Shown here in pieces: positions 32,571 through 44,810 of a stretch of 64,000 bases of DNA. Position 1 is the stretch's first letter. The number at the start of each line of letters is the position of its first letter. A model generated the notes under the pieces. It had not been told where the DNA came from. It was given only the letters and a program-made list of their open reading frames with translations, and made no database searches. Both the position numbers and the translations under genes were made by a program. The stretch comes from Siphonodentalium dalli (lineage: Eukaryota; Mollusca; Scaphopoda; Gadilida; Siphonodentaliidae), in assembly GCA_032622095.1 (NCBI GenBank), contig CP136065.1:66767031-66831030 (forward strand), in the 5' to 3' direction.

Positions 32571-35500
32571 CCCTTTTTTTTTTACATTAGGAAATACAAA
32601 GTTACATTTGCAAGTCGTTTCAAAAATGCGACGTGTTTTCGCGGTTACGGTTACATTTGGAAGTCGTTTAAAAAATGCGACGTGTTTTCGCGGTTACGGT
32701 TACAAATGATTGGCAGAGAATAACTCCAACTAGAAAAATGAAAATATTTCACCTATCCTTGTTTAAAACGGGTTACAAAGTTACATTTGGAAGTCGTTTC
32801 AAAAATGCGACGTGTTTTCGCGGTAGCGGTTACAAATGATTAGCAGAGAATAACTCCAACTAGAAAAATGAAAATATTTCACCTGTCCTTGTTTAAAACG
32901 GGTTACAAAGTTACATTTGCAAGTCGTTTAAAAAATGCGACGTGTTTTCGCGGTTACGGTTACAAATGATTGGCAGAGAATAACTCCAACTAGAAAAATG
33001 AAAATATTTCACCTGTCCTTGTTTAAAACGGGTTACAAAGTTACATTTGGAAGTCGTTTCAAAAATGCGACGTGTTTTCGCGGTAGCGGTTACAAATGAT
33101 TAGCAGAGAATAACTCCAACTAGAAAAATGAAAATATTTCACCTGTCCTTGTTTAAAACGGGTTACAAAGTTACATTTGGAAGTCGTTTCAAAAATGCGA
33201 CGTGTTTTCGCGGTAGCGGTTACAAATGATTGGCAGAGAATAACTCCAACTAGAAAAATGAAAATATTTCACCTGTCCTTGTTTAAAACGGGTTACAAAG
33301 TTACATTTGGAAGTCGTTTCAAAAATGCGACGTGTTTTCGCGGTAGCGGTTACAAATGATTGGCAGAGAATAACTCCAACTAGAAAAATGAAAATATTTC
33401 ACCTGTCCTTGTTTAAAACGGGTTACAAAGTTACATTTGGAAGTCGTTTAAAAAATGCGACGTGTTTTCGCGGTAGCGGTTACAAATGATTAGCAGAGAA
33501 TAACTCCAACTAGAAAAATGAAAATATTTCACCTGTCCTTGTTTAAAACGGGTTACAAAGTTACATTTGGAAGTCGTTTCAAAAATGCGACGTGTTTTCG
33601 CGGTAGCGGTTACAAATGATTGGCAGAGAATAACTCCAACTAGAAAAATGAAAATATTTCACCTGTCCTTGTTTAAAACGGGTTACAAAGTTACATTTGG
33701 AAGTCGTTTCAAAAATGCGACGTGTTTTCGCGGTAGCGGTTACAAATGATTAGCAGAGAATAACTCCAACTAGAAAAATGAAACTATTTCACCTGTCCTT
33801 GTTTAAAACGGGTTACAAAGTTACATTTGCAAGTCGTTTCAAAAATGCGACGTGTTTTCGCGGTTACGGTTACAAATGATTGGCAGAGAATAACTCCAAC
33901 TAGAAAAATGAAAATATTTCACCTGTCCTTGTTTAAAACGGGTTACAAAGTTACATTTGGAAGTCGTTTCAAAAATGCGACGTGTTTTCGCGGTAGCGGT
34001 TACAAATGATTAGCAGAGAATAACTCCAACTAGAAAAATGAAAATATTTCACCTGTCCTTGTTTAAAACGGGTTACAAAGTTACATTTGGAAGTCGTTTC
34101 AAAAATGCGACGTGTTTTCGCGGTAGCGGTTACAAATGATTGGCAGAGAATAACTCCAACTAGAAAAATGAAAATATTTCACCTGTCCTTGTTTAAAACG
34201 GGTTACAAAGTTACATTTGGAAGTCGTTTCAAAAATGCGACGTGTTTTCGCGGTTACGGTTACAAATGATTGGCAGAGAATAACTCCAACTAGAAAAATG
34301 AAAATATTTCACCTGTCCTTGTTTAAAACGGGTTACAAAGTTACATTTGGAAGTCGTTTCAAAAATGCGACGTGTTTTCGCGGTAGCGGTTACAAATGAT
34401 TAGCAGAGAATAACTCCAACTAGAAAAATGAAAATATTTCACCTGTCCTTGTTTAAAACGGGTTACAAAGTTACATTTGCAAGTCGTTTCAAAAATGCGA
34501 CGTGTTGTCGCGGTTACGGTTACAAATGATTGGCAGAGAATAACTCCAACTAGAAAAATGAAAATATTTCACCTGTCCTTGTTTAAAACGGGTTACAAAG
34601 TTACATTTGCAAGTCGTTTCAAAAATGCGACGTGTTTTCGCGGTAGCGGTTACAAATGATTAGCAGAGAATAACTCCAACTAGAAAAATGAAAATATTTC
34701 ACCTGTCCTTGTTTAAAACGGGTTACACAGTTACATTTGCAAGTCGTTTCAAAAATGCGACGTGTTTTCCCGGTTACGGTTACAAATGGTTAGCAGAGAT
34801 TAACTCCAACTAGAAAAATGAAAATATTTCACCTGTCCTTGTTTAAAACGGGTTACAAAGTTACATTTGGAAGTCGTTTCAAAAATGCGACGTGTTTTCG
34901 CGGTAACGGTTACAAATGATTGGCAGGGAATAACTCCAACTAGAAAAATGAAAATATTCCACCCATCCTTGTTTAAAACGGGTTACAAAGTTACATTTGC
35001 AAGTCGTTTCAAAAATGCGACGTGTTTTCCCGGTTACGGTTACAAATGGTTAGCAGAGATTAACTCCAACTAGAAAAATGAAAATATTTCACCTGTCCTT
35101 GTTTAAAACGGGTTACAAAGTTACATTTGGAAGTCGTTTCAAAAATGCGACGTGTTTTCGCGGTAACGGTTACAAATGTTTCGCAGGGAATAACTCCAAC
35201 TAGAAAAATGAAAATATTCCACCCATCCTTGTTTAAAACGGGTTACAAAGTTACATTTGCAAGTCGTTTCAAAAATGCGACGTGTTTTCGCGGTAGCGGT
35301 TACAAATGATTAGCAGAGAATAACTCCAACTAGAAAAATGAAAATATTTCACCTGTCCTTGTTTAAAACGGGTTACACAGTTACATTTGCAAGTCGTTTC
35401 AAAAATGCGACGTGTTTTCCCGGTTACGGTTACAAATGGTTAGCAGAGATTAACTCCAACTAGAAAAATGGAAATATTTCACCTGTCCTTGTTTAAAACG

Positions 35501-36150
35501 GGTTACAAAGTTACATTTGGAAGTCGTTTCAAAAATGCGACGTGTTTTCGCGGTAACGGTTACAAATGTTTCGCAGGGAATAACTCCAACTAGAAAAATG
35601 AAAATATTCCACCCATCCTTGTTTAAAACGGGTTACAAAGTTACATTTGCAAGTCGTTTCAAAAATGCGACGTGATTGTTGTCACAAAGTGACCAATGCT
35701 TATCGTGTAGTATCTCCAACTAGAAAAATGAAAATATTTCACCCGTCTTTGTTTCAAAAGGGTTACAAAGTTACACTTGTAAGTCGTTTTAAAATTTCGA
35801 CGTGTTTGTTGTCACAAAGTGACCAATGCTTATCGTGTAGTAACTCCAACTAGAAAAATGAAAATATTTCACCCGTCCTTGTTTAAAAAGGGTTACAAAG
35901 TTACATTTGCAAATCGTTTTAAAATTTCGACGTGTTTGTTGCAACAAAGTGACCAATGCTTATCGTGTAGTAAATCCAACTAAAAATGAAAATATTTCAC
36001 CCGTCCTTGTTTAAAAAGGGTTACAAAGTTACATTTGCAAATCGTTTTAAAATTTCGACGTGTTTGTTGCAACAAAGTGACCAATGCTTATCGTGTAGTA
36101 AATCCAACTAAAAATGAAAATATTTCACCCGTCCTTGTTTAAAAAGGGTT
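32571..36150. repeat. 130-bp satellite array, ~27 units
   Basis: Units beginning GGTTACAAAGTTACATTTG recur every 130 bp from 32771 to 35891, with slightly shorter last units. Neighbouring units alternate TGATTGGCAG and TGATTAGCAG, so the true period is often a 260-bp dimer. The phase slips at 33229/33359 and 34139/34269. The last four or five units diverge (GTTGTCACAAAGTGACCAAT). Each unit contains a 60-codon frame only because 130 bp happens to stay open; the frame does not continue between units. Confidence 0.95.
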
Positions 36151-37181
36151 ACAAAGTTACATTTGGATATCGCTTTAAAAATGATCAATTCAAGGTCAAA
36201 TCGGGTAAAACCGGATGGATTTCGACGGGTACTTTTGTCCGGAGAGTGTTTTGGACGGGTCAAATCGTTACCCCACCTGACCGTGACCTTCAAAATGGAC
36301 AATTCAAGGTCAAATCGGGTAAAACCGGATGGATTTCGACGGGTACTTTTGTCGGGTACTTTTGTCCGGGCAGTGTTTTGGACGGGTCAAATCGTGACCC
36401 CACCTGACCTTGACCTTCAAAATGGACAATTCAAGGTCAAATCGCGCAATTCGCCGAAAAGCAGAGGGGAAACAGCCCGGACGAAGTGTTTTGGACGGAT
36501 CGAGTCGTGACCCCGACATGACCTTCAAAATGATCAATTCGAGGTCAAATCGGGTAAAACCGGATGGATTTCGACGGGTACTTTTGTCCGGGCAGTGTTT
36601 TGGACAGGTCAAATCGTGACCCCATCTGACCTTGACCTTCAAACTGGACAATTCAAGGTCAAATCGCGCAATTCGCCGAAAAGCAGAGGGGAAATCGGGT
36701 AAAACCGGATGGATTTCGACGGGTACTTTTGTCGGGTACTTTTGTCCGGGCAGTGTTTTGGACGGGTCAAATCGTGACCCCACCTGACCTTGACCTTCAA
36801 ACTGGACAATTCAAGGTCAAATCGCCGAAAAGCAGAGGGGAAATCGGGTAAAACCGGATGGATTTCGACGGGTACTTTTGTCGGGTACTTTTGTCCGGGC
36901 AGTGTTTTGGACGGGTCAAATCGTGACCCCACCTGACCTTCACCTTCAAACTGGACAATTCAAGGTCAAATCGCCGAATAGCAGAGGGGAAATCGGGTAA
37001 AACCGGATGGATTTCGACGGGTACTTTTGTCGGGTACTTTTGTCCGGGCAGTGTTTTGGACGGGTCAAATCGTGACCCCACCTGACCTTCACCTTCAAAA
37101 TGGACAATGCAAGGTCATATCGCGCAATTCGCCGAAAAGCAGAGGGGAAACAGCCCTGATGAAGTCGGGTCCACCTGCTAG
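36150..37181. mobile_element. Helitron-like element end with tandem core, fused to the satellite
   Basis: The last satellite unit passes directly into six or seven units of the family seen at 19195-19756 (GGATTTCGACGGGTACTTTT, GTGTTTTGGACGGGTCAAAT, TGACCTTCAAAATGGACAA), with units of about 145-150 bp in the later part. It ends AACAGCCCTGATGAAGTCGG then CCACCTGCTAGT, with CTAG at 37178-37181 followed by T. The preceding stem is weaker than at 19756. The satellite may be the 5' part of the same element. Confidence 0.65.
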
Positions 37182-37596
37182 TATCATATAATGGAGTTGT
37201 GCTGGGACTATACTTTTGAACGCAGTTTTGAGAATTTTCAGTGGATAGTGTGGTTTTGATTTTCGATTCTGGAAAGACAGACAGGCTGTGTTAGCGTATA
37301 AATATAAGCCTGCACCAGTGTGTACTGGGAAGTACTTTCGTTGATTTTCTACGACGTGGTGCGTTTTCAACACTGCTAGCAAGGAGCTAATGTTGAACTC
37401 CTCGAATTTGATGGTTATTTATTAATATAATAATAAATAATTTTAAAACTATTTCTTTACTTGCTTGTATTATTTATTCTCCAAAATCAGTTGGATGGCT
37501 CAAACAACATTTCGTACCATAGTCGTTTCGTACCACTATTACTAGCACACTTAAAACCGCAATTGCCTCACTCACAACTCCATTACTGCTTTACAC
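37182..37596. other. No recognisable gene
   Basis: Single-copy-looking DNA between the Helitron-like end and a MITE. An open frame on the minus strand is unrecognised. Confidence 0.3.
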
Positions 37597-38052
37597 TTAA
37601 AGTTACTCAATCCGATTAAACACCCCTCAATTACTATTTATTTGGCTTCCGGTGTAAATAATATTTGATTCGAGTCGAGGAACCCACCCATCAAAGCTCA
37701 GAGTGATCAGATATCGATTTTTTAAATCTATTATTTTTCACCACCTCGAATATTTAGTGGCCCAGTAAAAGTCAACGAGAAGACTGTCTGGGACCAAATT
37801 TGCGGACGAAGATGGATAACTCTAAAATCGAGTTACTTTTTTGTGTCTGATATTTGACAAACCGGCAAAATTTCGTTGAACAAAATGTTGATAGATAACA
37901 GGATTTGGGCAATTTTATACTATATTTGACTGTGGTTAGCATTATTTTTGGTTAATTAATCGATTCTGATAACTGAAGCGGCATTTAAAAAAAATTGTTG
38001 TTGTTGGAATCTGATGATTTGGGGACCATCGAATCGGACTGAGTACCTTTAA
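37597..38052. mobile_element. TTAA MITE, ~455 bp, copy 1
   Basis: It starts TTAAAGTTACTCAATCCGAT and ends ATCGGACTGAGTACCTTTAA, an imperfect TIR with TTAA at both ends. The body matches 59555-60012 over its whole length and 27750-28160 in part (GAGTCGAGGAACC, GTGATCAGATATCGAT, TTAATCGATTCTGATAACT). Confidence 0.75.
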
Positions 38053-38474
38053 GTATAACGAATTACCCTTAAGCGTAATCCCATATTACCCTTAAGTTAA
38101 GCGTATAATTAGTTTGTATAGCCTTACTACATTAGTCCTTATACCCTTGTAGTCTAGGCAAATATGGACATAGGTGTCGCCTGGAGAGGGAATTTATGAG
38201 ACCTACATTTTTGGTTAGCATGAACGCTTAACTTTCGGAATCAGTATGTTGGCTTTGTCAGATAGGCGGACTTTTTTTTGCACCGCGTGGTTTTATTGAG
38301 GCACCTGGTGATAAAATCGGTCATTTTTTAAATAAAGCCGACATATTTGACAGAGTATATTCACACCTTTTGAGAATAGATATTCATCCAATGTTGATAC
38401 CTGTGAATGGGGCGATAAACATATTAAGTTAATACATGTAATCATTGAATCTCTGAATGACAGTCATGATGTCA
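38053..38474. other. No recognisable gene
   Basis: Begins with several ACCCTTAAGCGTAAT words like those in the nested element at 27500-28365; the rest is unassigned. Confidence 0.3.
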
Positions 38475-39650
38475 TGTGATGTCAAATAATGTTTAGAGTG
38501 AGAAGAATATGACGATTCACGCAAAGCGTTGTCTTTCGTTTCTTATAAAATCAGAAGTGAGATGGTTATGCCCATTTATTTTATACCATGGGAAACTACT
38601 GCCAATTAGCTACGTTCTAATATATCACTTATCGCTGTTGGTCGCATCATTTTTTATCAAAGGCAGAAAAATCAACCCTCCCCCTAAAGTTGAGAGGCGC
38701 CAGGCTGTGGTGTAAGGCACACATAACGCACGATTATGTGTCAAATTGCGAAATTAACACAACGGCCGTTGATGGACTGCTAAGGTATTGTCTAATATAT
38801 ATGTTTCGATCGACACAGTCGAGCATTAAAGATAAAATATTACATTTTGTACATCCTGACTAAATTTGTTAACAAATTTTAGATTGTTTCCAAAAAAAAA
38901 TAATCTAAAATTCATTTTGTCTTCTTCCGGGAGGCAAAATTGAAAGTAATGTATTAAGGGTGGAGATAATTAGTGTATACGGTAATTTCGTTCTGTCTTG
39001 GTTTAAAAACTGGCTAATAACCCAAGATGGCTGCCAATATGGTGGCCGGTATATAGGTGGGAATTGCGAAAGTTGTAAGAACGCACGATTACTTGCCAAA
39101 ATGGCTTAACTAACACAACGGCCGTTGATAAACTGCTACAGTTTTATGTAGTATATATATCCCGATCCATCGAGTAGAACATTTAAGTGATTTCAACCGG
39201 TAAACAAAGCACCTCCTGGCCCCAATTTTTATTAAATATTTATTAGTTTAGTCCAATTAAAACTAATCGAAAACCTATTTTTGTCATCTTCTCGAAATGC
39301 ATAAAGACAATAATGTAGCGTGGGTGGATATAATTTGTATGTAGATAATGTCATGCCGTCGGCGGTTACTGCATGTCATATTAACCCCAAGATGGCTGCC
39401 AATACGGTGACTGGTATATGGATGGAAATTGTCAAATCTGCCATGTCGCAATTAACACCACCATCGCAATGCAATGTCTTATACAACCAATAGTCCTATT
39501 ATATTCATATCATGTTGCATTACTAGGACGTAACAGTGGCCAGTTCTATTAAAATGACAACCAGATTGATACACACGAGTGAGAGGATCGACAAATATTG
39601 CATTCATTCGCGCTGAAGTAAGATTTGTCAATTAAGAATAAGGGAATTAT
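38475..39650. repeat. Left arm of a 9.6-kb inverted-repeat structure
   Basis: About 1.1 kb match 47100-48105 in reverse complement with perhaps 20-25% divergence and several indels. Anchors are ATGACGATTCACGCAAAGCG, CACAACGGCCGTTGA, GTGTATACGGTAATTTCGTT and CCAAGATGGCTGCCAATA. The left arm also repeats an internal ~330-bp unit (ACGCACGATTA, CACAACGGCCGTTGATAA) at about 38720 and 39080. Confidence 0.75.
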
Positions 39651-40892
39651 GTAGGTTATATTAAATATAACACGACATTTAAGCATACTTGGCAATCTCT
39701 ATGGCTATTTGTAACAAAATTCGACCATGAATAACAGAATTAACCAATTCGGATATATATCTCATCAAATAACTCATGTTGACACGAATCGTTATTTACC
39801 CTCCATCAACTAGGCGTGGTTACAAGAACGGAGCTACTGATAAATTGGGTGTCATGTATACCGTTCTAAAAGTAAGAATAAATGGATCTCATTGACCAAT
39901 AGCAATTTCTGCCCAGTCCGCAAGAGGATATATCCAGCAAATTATCAAACCGTCACATCGTACATGTTCGTTCAGTTTCATCATCACGCAATAGACTCGT
40001 TGTCAAGGCTCTAAGCGACATTTCCAACAACGAAAATACCAGCGATGTGGTAAATCACATAAAACTGTCAAAATATGTCCCTATATATTTCGAATGTATG
40101 TCACTCTGTATAGTATAGCACTGGAGTCTCGTGTCACCCCATGTGCACTCGTGATTTCCAGAAGTGACTGAACAATTGCTTGTAAGACGAGATACCCCAA
40201 ATATGGACACTTATCCCATGCTAGATGTACAGTTATATTATCCATATATGTCTATGCTGATGAGTAGTTAGGGCAACTTATGGAAGGCTGTGCATTCAGA
40301 AAACAGCGTATAGATCGGAGTATTGGCATGGAGTTATATCATGTAGATTGATGCATTTTGGACTTTTGGTATACCAGTGTAAGTTTTAGCTCTATATGAC
40401 ACCAAAATGAAAAGATCGACAATTGCAATTATTGTTATACATGCCATACACAGGTTGATACCAGGAAGCGTATAATAACTTTCTAGATAAGTCCAAAGAT
40501 AATGCGGTTAGAGACCTGCTGATGCCAGCAAGTCGGATGTCTGAAAACATACCATATTTTGATTATGGCCGTTCATGATTAAAGCATTATAATTCCATCC
40601 GCCCGTCATATCTATAGTCAGATGTGTTGCAGTTAAATTCAAATAAATCTATAGTTACCCCACTATGCGCGACGTGAGTGGAGGGTGTGTAGTTCGTATC
40701 CTGATATGATATTGTGGTAGTGTTTGATGTACAAATGGGTAGAACAAAATGTGATCACGAGTCTTGGTGTAATTTGTCGCTGCATCTCAAAAATTATATA
40801 TAGCAACAACTTATGTGCAGACCAGAATCTGATCTACGATAACTCATCCATAACAACTCCGAATGTGCTGAGCGAAATAAGTAACTTGGCAC
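39651..40892. other. Interior of the inverted-repeat structure, no gene
   Basis: About 1.2 kb without open frames or a second copy. It lies between the left arm and the duplicated LINE segment. Confidence 0.35.
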
Positions 40893-42395
40893 GATTGCCG
40901 TAGTTTAGTATTTACTGAACAGCGTGTGATGAATACATGCATATGTCTTTATACAATCGGGACGAAATAGGGACGAGGAATTATTCGCCATATTGTTTTC
41001 CACCGGTGTTGCCTGAAAATACGAATATTGAATACAGCCCGATTGATACACAATGACATGGGTTTTACGTTTCAAACACAAATGGTACTTGCAGCAGCAA
41101 CAGGTCTCCTGGTCTGAATATGACACGTTCAGATGTAACATAACGTAGACAAGTTTACTTTTCCACCAAGTTGGAAATAACATTTGATATTTCTGAAGGT
41201 TATCGCGTTCATATATTGCAAATAAAGCGGTCCTTCGTGGCGATCTTGTTCAACAAAAACTGCATAATTAAGTTAGGCATACAGGAGGGATTCTCATTCT
41301 GGACATGACTATTCTTATGTTTATCACTGATCAGATATTTTTTCGGAAGATGCAAAATCTGAACTAATTTTGTACAACGAGCGCTATCGTTTTCTGAATC
41401 TCATCTTCTCTGCGTTATTGGACACTAGTCAATGAAAGCGGCGATGGTGATTTAGGGTCTGGAAAATTCACTCTGTGTTATCACAACCGTCTTCGGTGGG
41501 TCGAAGCGGTTGTACAGCAATTGTACATTGTATATATAACAGATTAATCGAGGCACTGACTCAGAATCAAAATTATTGCTTCAAATGTGATTGCTTCAGT
41601 GTCAATCAGTGAGTGTGAACAAATTATCATTTATTATCGAAGTGGTCATGTATTTATCGGATGGCACAATGAGATGTTCCTTATCTCACATCTAGCTTTA
41701 AAATCTGTCCCAATTTTCGCCCAATCAAGTCGGGTGTGAACCCACATCAATCTCGTCTAGCCCAGACTTCGATAATGGTATCCACGGCATATCCACCTCA
41801 TATGTAGTTATGTACCATCATATCTGGTAGCACTTGGAATAATATTCATTGAGAAAGATTGACCTTCTATTTTCGGGTGTTTCATATTAATTGTGTCAAA
41901 GGTGACTGGACTTCAGGACTCCGGATAGTATTGATTTTCCACTTAATGGATACCATCCATTAATTAAACGGTGCCGTCCGGATGGAGATGACTGTCACGG
42001 CGGTGTTGGCATGTACATTCGAAAAGACTTATCTTATAAAATCAGAGAAGATTTAACAACATTTATTCCTCATGTATTTGAGTCACTTTTTGTTGAAGTG
42101 TTGACAAATAAAAATAAAACGTATATAATTGGAACAATTTATAGGCCTAATACAGCACCAAAAGCGGACCTAGATAAATTTATCAACCTTATGAATGAGA
42201 AAATGGACCAAACCAATAGAGAACATAAAAAAATAGTTTTGATGTGAGATTTCAACATTGACTTATTGAAATACGGTAGACATGATAAAACTAACAATTT
42301 TCTTAATTATGTCTTTGCCTCTAGTTTCCTCCCAACAATAACAAAACCAACTAGAGTGTCAAACTTCACTGCTACTCTGATAGATCAGATTTTAA
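40893..42395 (+). repeat. First copy of a 1501-bp tandem duplication (LINE 5' part)
   Basis: The segment from ATTGCCGTAGTTTAGTATTT through the start of the LINE frame recurs 1501 bp downstream with only about six substitutions seen. At the join, copy 1 ends GATCAGATTTTAATTGCC, whereas the LINE continues GATCAGATTTTAATAAATG. The breakpoint microhomology is ATT/AAT. Confidence 0.9.
41906..42395 (+). pseudogene. Truncated LINE endonuclease copy with stop in the GDFN motif
   Basis: This is copy 1 of the first ~160 codons of the LINE frame (MYIRKDLSYKIREDL at 42011). The codon for Gly of the catalytic MGDFNID motif is TGA (42245-42247) where copy 2 has GGA. The frame is cut off at the duplication junction, so it cannot act as an endonuclease. 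Confidence 0.85.
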
Positions 42396-43406
42396 TTGCC
42401 GTAGTTTAGTATTTACTGAACAGCGTGTGATGAATACATGCATATGTCTTTATACAATCGGGACGAAATGGGGACGAGGAATTATTCGCCATATTGTTTT
42501 CCACCGGTGTTGCCTGAAAATACGAATATTGAATACAGCCCGATTGATACATAATGACATGGGTTTTACGTTTCAAACACAAATGGTACTTGCAGCAGCA
42601 ACAGGTCTCCTGGTCTGAATATGACACGTTCAGATGTAACATAACGTAGACAAGTTTACTTTTCCACCAAGTTGGAAATAACATTTGATATTTCTGAAGG
42701 TTATCGCGTTCATATATTGCAAATAAAGCGGTCCTTCGTGGCGATCTTGTTCAACAAAAACTGCATAATTAAGTTAGGCATACAGGAGGGATTCTCATTC
42801 TGGACATGACTATTCTTATGTTTATCACTGATCAGATATTTTTTCGGAAGATGCAAAATCTGAACTAATTTTGTACAACGAGCGCTATCGTTTTCTGAAT
42901 CTCATCTTCTCTGCGTTATTGGACACTAGTCAATGAAAGCGGCGATGGTGATTTAGGGTCTGGAAAATTCACTCTGTGTTATCAAAACCGTCTTCGGTGG
43001 GTCGAAGCGGTTGTACAGCAATTGTACATTGTATATATAACAGATTAATCGAGGCACTGACTCAGAATCAAAATCATTGCTTCAAATGTGATTGCTTCAG
43101 TGTCAATCAGTGAGTGTGAACAAATTATCATTTATTATCGAAGTGGTCATGTATTTATCGGATGGCACAATGAGATGTTCCTTATCTCACATCTAGCTTT
43201 AAAATCTGTCCCAATTTTCGCCCAATCAAGTCGGGTGTGAACTCACATCAATCTCGTCTAGCCCAGACTTCGATAATGGTATCCACGGCATATCCACCTC
43301 ATATGTAGTTATGTACCATCATATCTGGTAGCACTTGGAATAATATTCATTGAGAAAGATTGACCTTCTATTTTCGGGTGTTTCATATTAATTGTGTCAA
43401 AGGTGA

Positions 43407-44810
43407 CTGGACTTCAGGACTCCGGATAGTATTGATTTTCCACTTAATGGATACCATCCATTAATTAAACGGTGCCGTCCGGATGGAGATGACTGTCACG
43501 GCGGTGTTGGCATGTACATTCGAAAAGACTTATCTTATAAAATCAGAGAAGATTTAACAACATTTATTCCTCATGTATTTGAGTCACTTTTTGTTGAAGT
43601 GTTGACAAATAAAAATAAAACGTATATAATTGGAACAATTTATAGGCCTAATACAGCACCAAAAGCGGACCTAGATAAATTTATCAACCTTATGAATGAG
43701 AAAATGGACCAAACCAATAGAGAACATAAAAAAATAGTTTTGATGGGAGATTTCAACATTGACTTATTGAAATACGGTAGACATGATAAAACTAACAATT
43801 TTCTTAATTATGTCTTTGCCTCTAGTTTCCTCCCAACAATAACAAAACCAACTAGAGTGTCAAACTTCACTGCTACTCTGATAGATCAGATTTTAATAAA
43901 TGATCCAACTATTGATTATGAAACGGGTATTATACTAAGTGAGATATCTGACCACTTCGGTACTTTCCTCTGTTATAAGAGTAACAAAAATAAATCTTGC
44001 CCAAAAGCTAAAATAGAATACTGGCGGAACTATAATGATGAAAATATATCATGCTTTAAAAGACTACTAGGAACGGCTAATTATAATAGTGTTGTAGGAC
44101 GAATGTGTCCACAGGAGTCATATAAATCATTTATGGAAATTTATTTAAATGCCTTTGAAATAGCTTTTCCATTAAAACGATCACGATCAAAATCCACCAA
44201 ACAGAAACCATGGATTACCAAGGGAATGATGATTTCATCTGAACATAAAGCTAAACTTTTTACCACAAAGCTTAAGAACCCTTCCGAAAGTAATGTAACA
44301 GAATACAAAGAATTTTGTAAACTTTTTAATAAAATAAAACGAGCAAGTAATACCTTGTACTATAAAAATATGATAAATGAATATAAACATAATATGAAAA
44401 AAACATGGAAACTGATTGGTGAGATAATGCAACAAAGATCTAAAAAATTAGAATATCCCATGTCATTCATTATTGGGGGTGTCGAAAGTAGAAATAGGAA
44501 AGAAGCTGCTGACGCCTTTAATGAATATTTTTCTACCATTGGCGCTACTGCGGCTGAGAAAATATCACAAACTTGTAACAAATACTCTTCATACTTACCT
44601 ACACCTTGTAGTGAAACAATCTTTTTTCATCCCACTACACCGGAAGAAATTCATACAACGGTTTCCTTAAGTAAAGGGAAGCACAGCATTGACAAAGATG
44701 GTCTTAGCTCTTTCATTATGAAGAAAGTTATCTCGGAAATTTCACAACCCTTATGTCATATTTTCAATCTCTCAATGGAAACAGGAATTGTTCCAGAAGA
44801 CATGATATAG
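43407..44810 (+). pseudogene. LINE ORF2, endonuclease part
   Basis: The frame is open from 43407. Residues before the first ATG (43512) already align with the endonuclease family (DDCHGGVGMYIRKD), so the true start lies further upstream and has been lost after a TGA at 43404. Key motifs are IIGTIYRPN, MGDFNIDLLKY (catalytic Asp and Asn), a THR/LIDQIL block and SEISDHF, whose Ser-Asp-His is the conserved SDH. A linker region follows, and the start of the RT domain (SKGKHSIDKDGLSSFIMKK) is present before a TAG at 44808. A short deletion shifts the frame right after the GIVPEDM block. Confidence 0.85.

Noticed and set aside
33177-35309. Series of 60-codon open frames with nearly identical proteins
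   Set aside because: They are one phase of the 130-bp satellite. 130 is not a multiple of three, so frames end in every unit, and the sequence shows no codon-level constraint.
32571-36150. Regular repeats as a possible CRISPR array
   Set aside because: Units are contiguous 130-bp repeats with no unique spacers, no cas genes are present, and the DNA is eukaryotic.
36163-37081. Overlapping frames of 69-157 codons on both strands
   Set aside because: Shadows of the Helitron-like tandem core; they restart in every unit.
40905-42684. Two identical 92-codon minus-strand frames
   Set aside because: They exist twice only because of the 1501-bp duplication, and have no motif.
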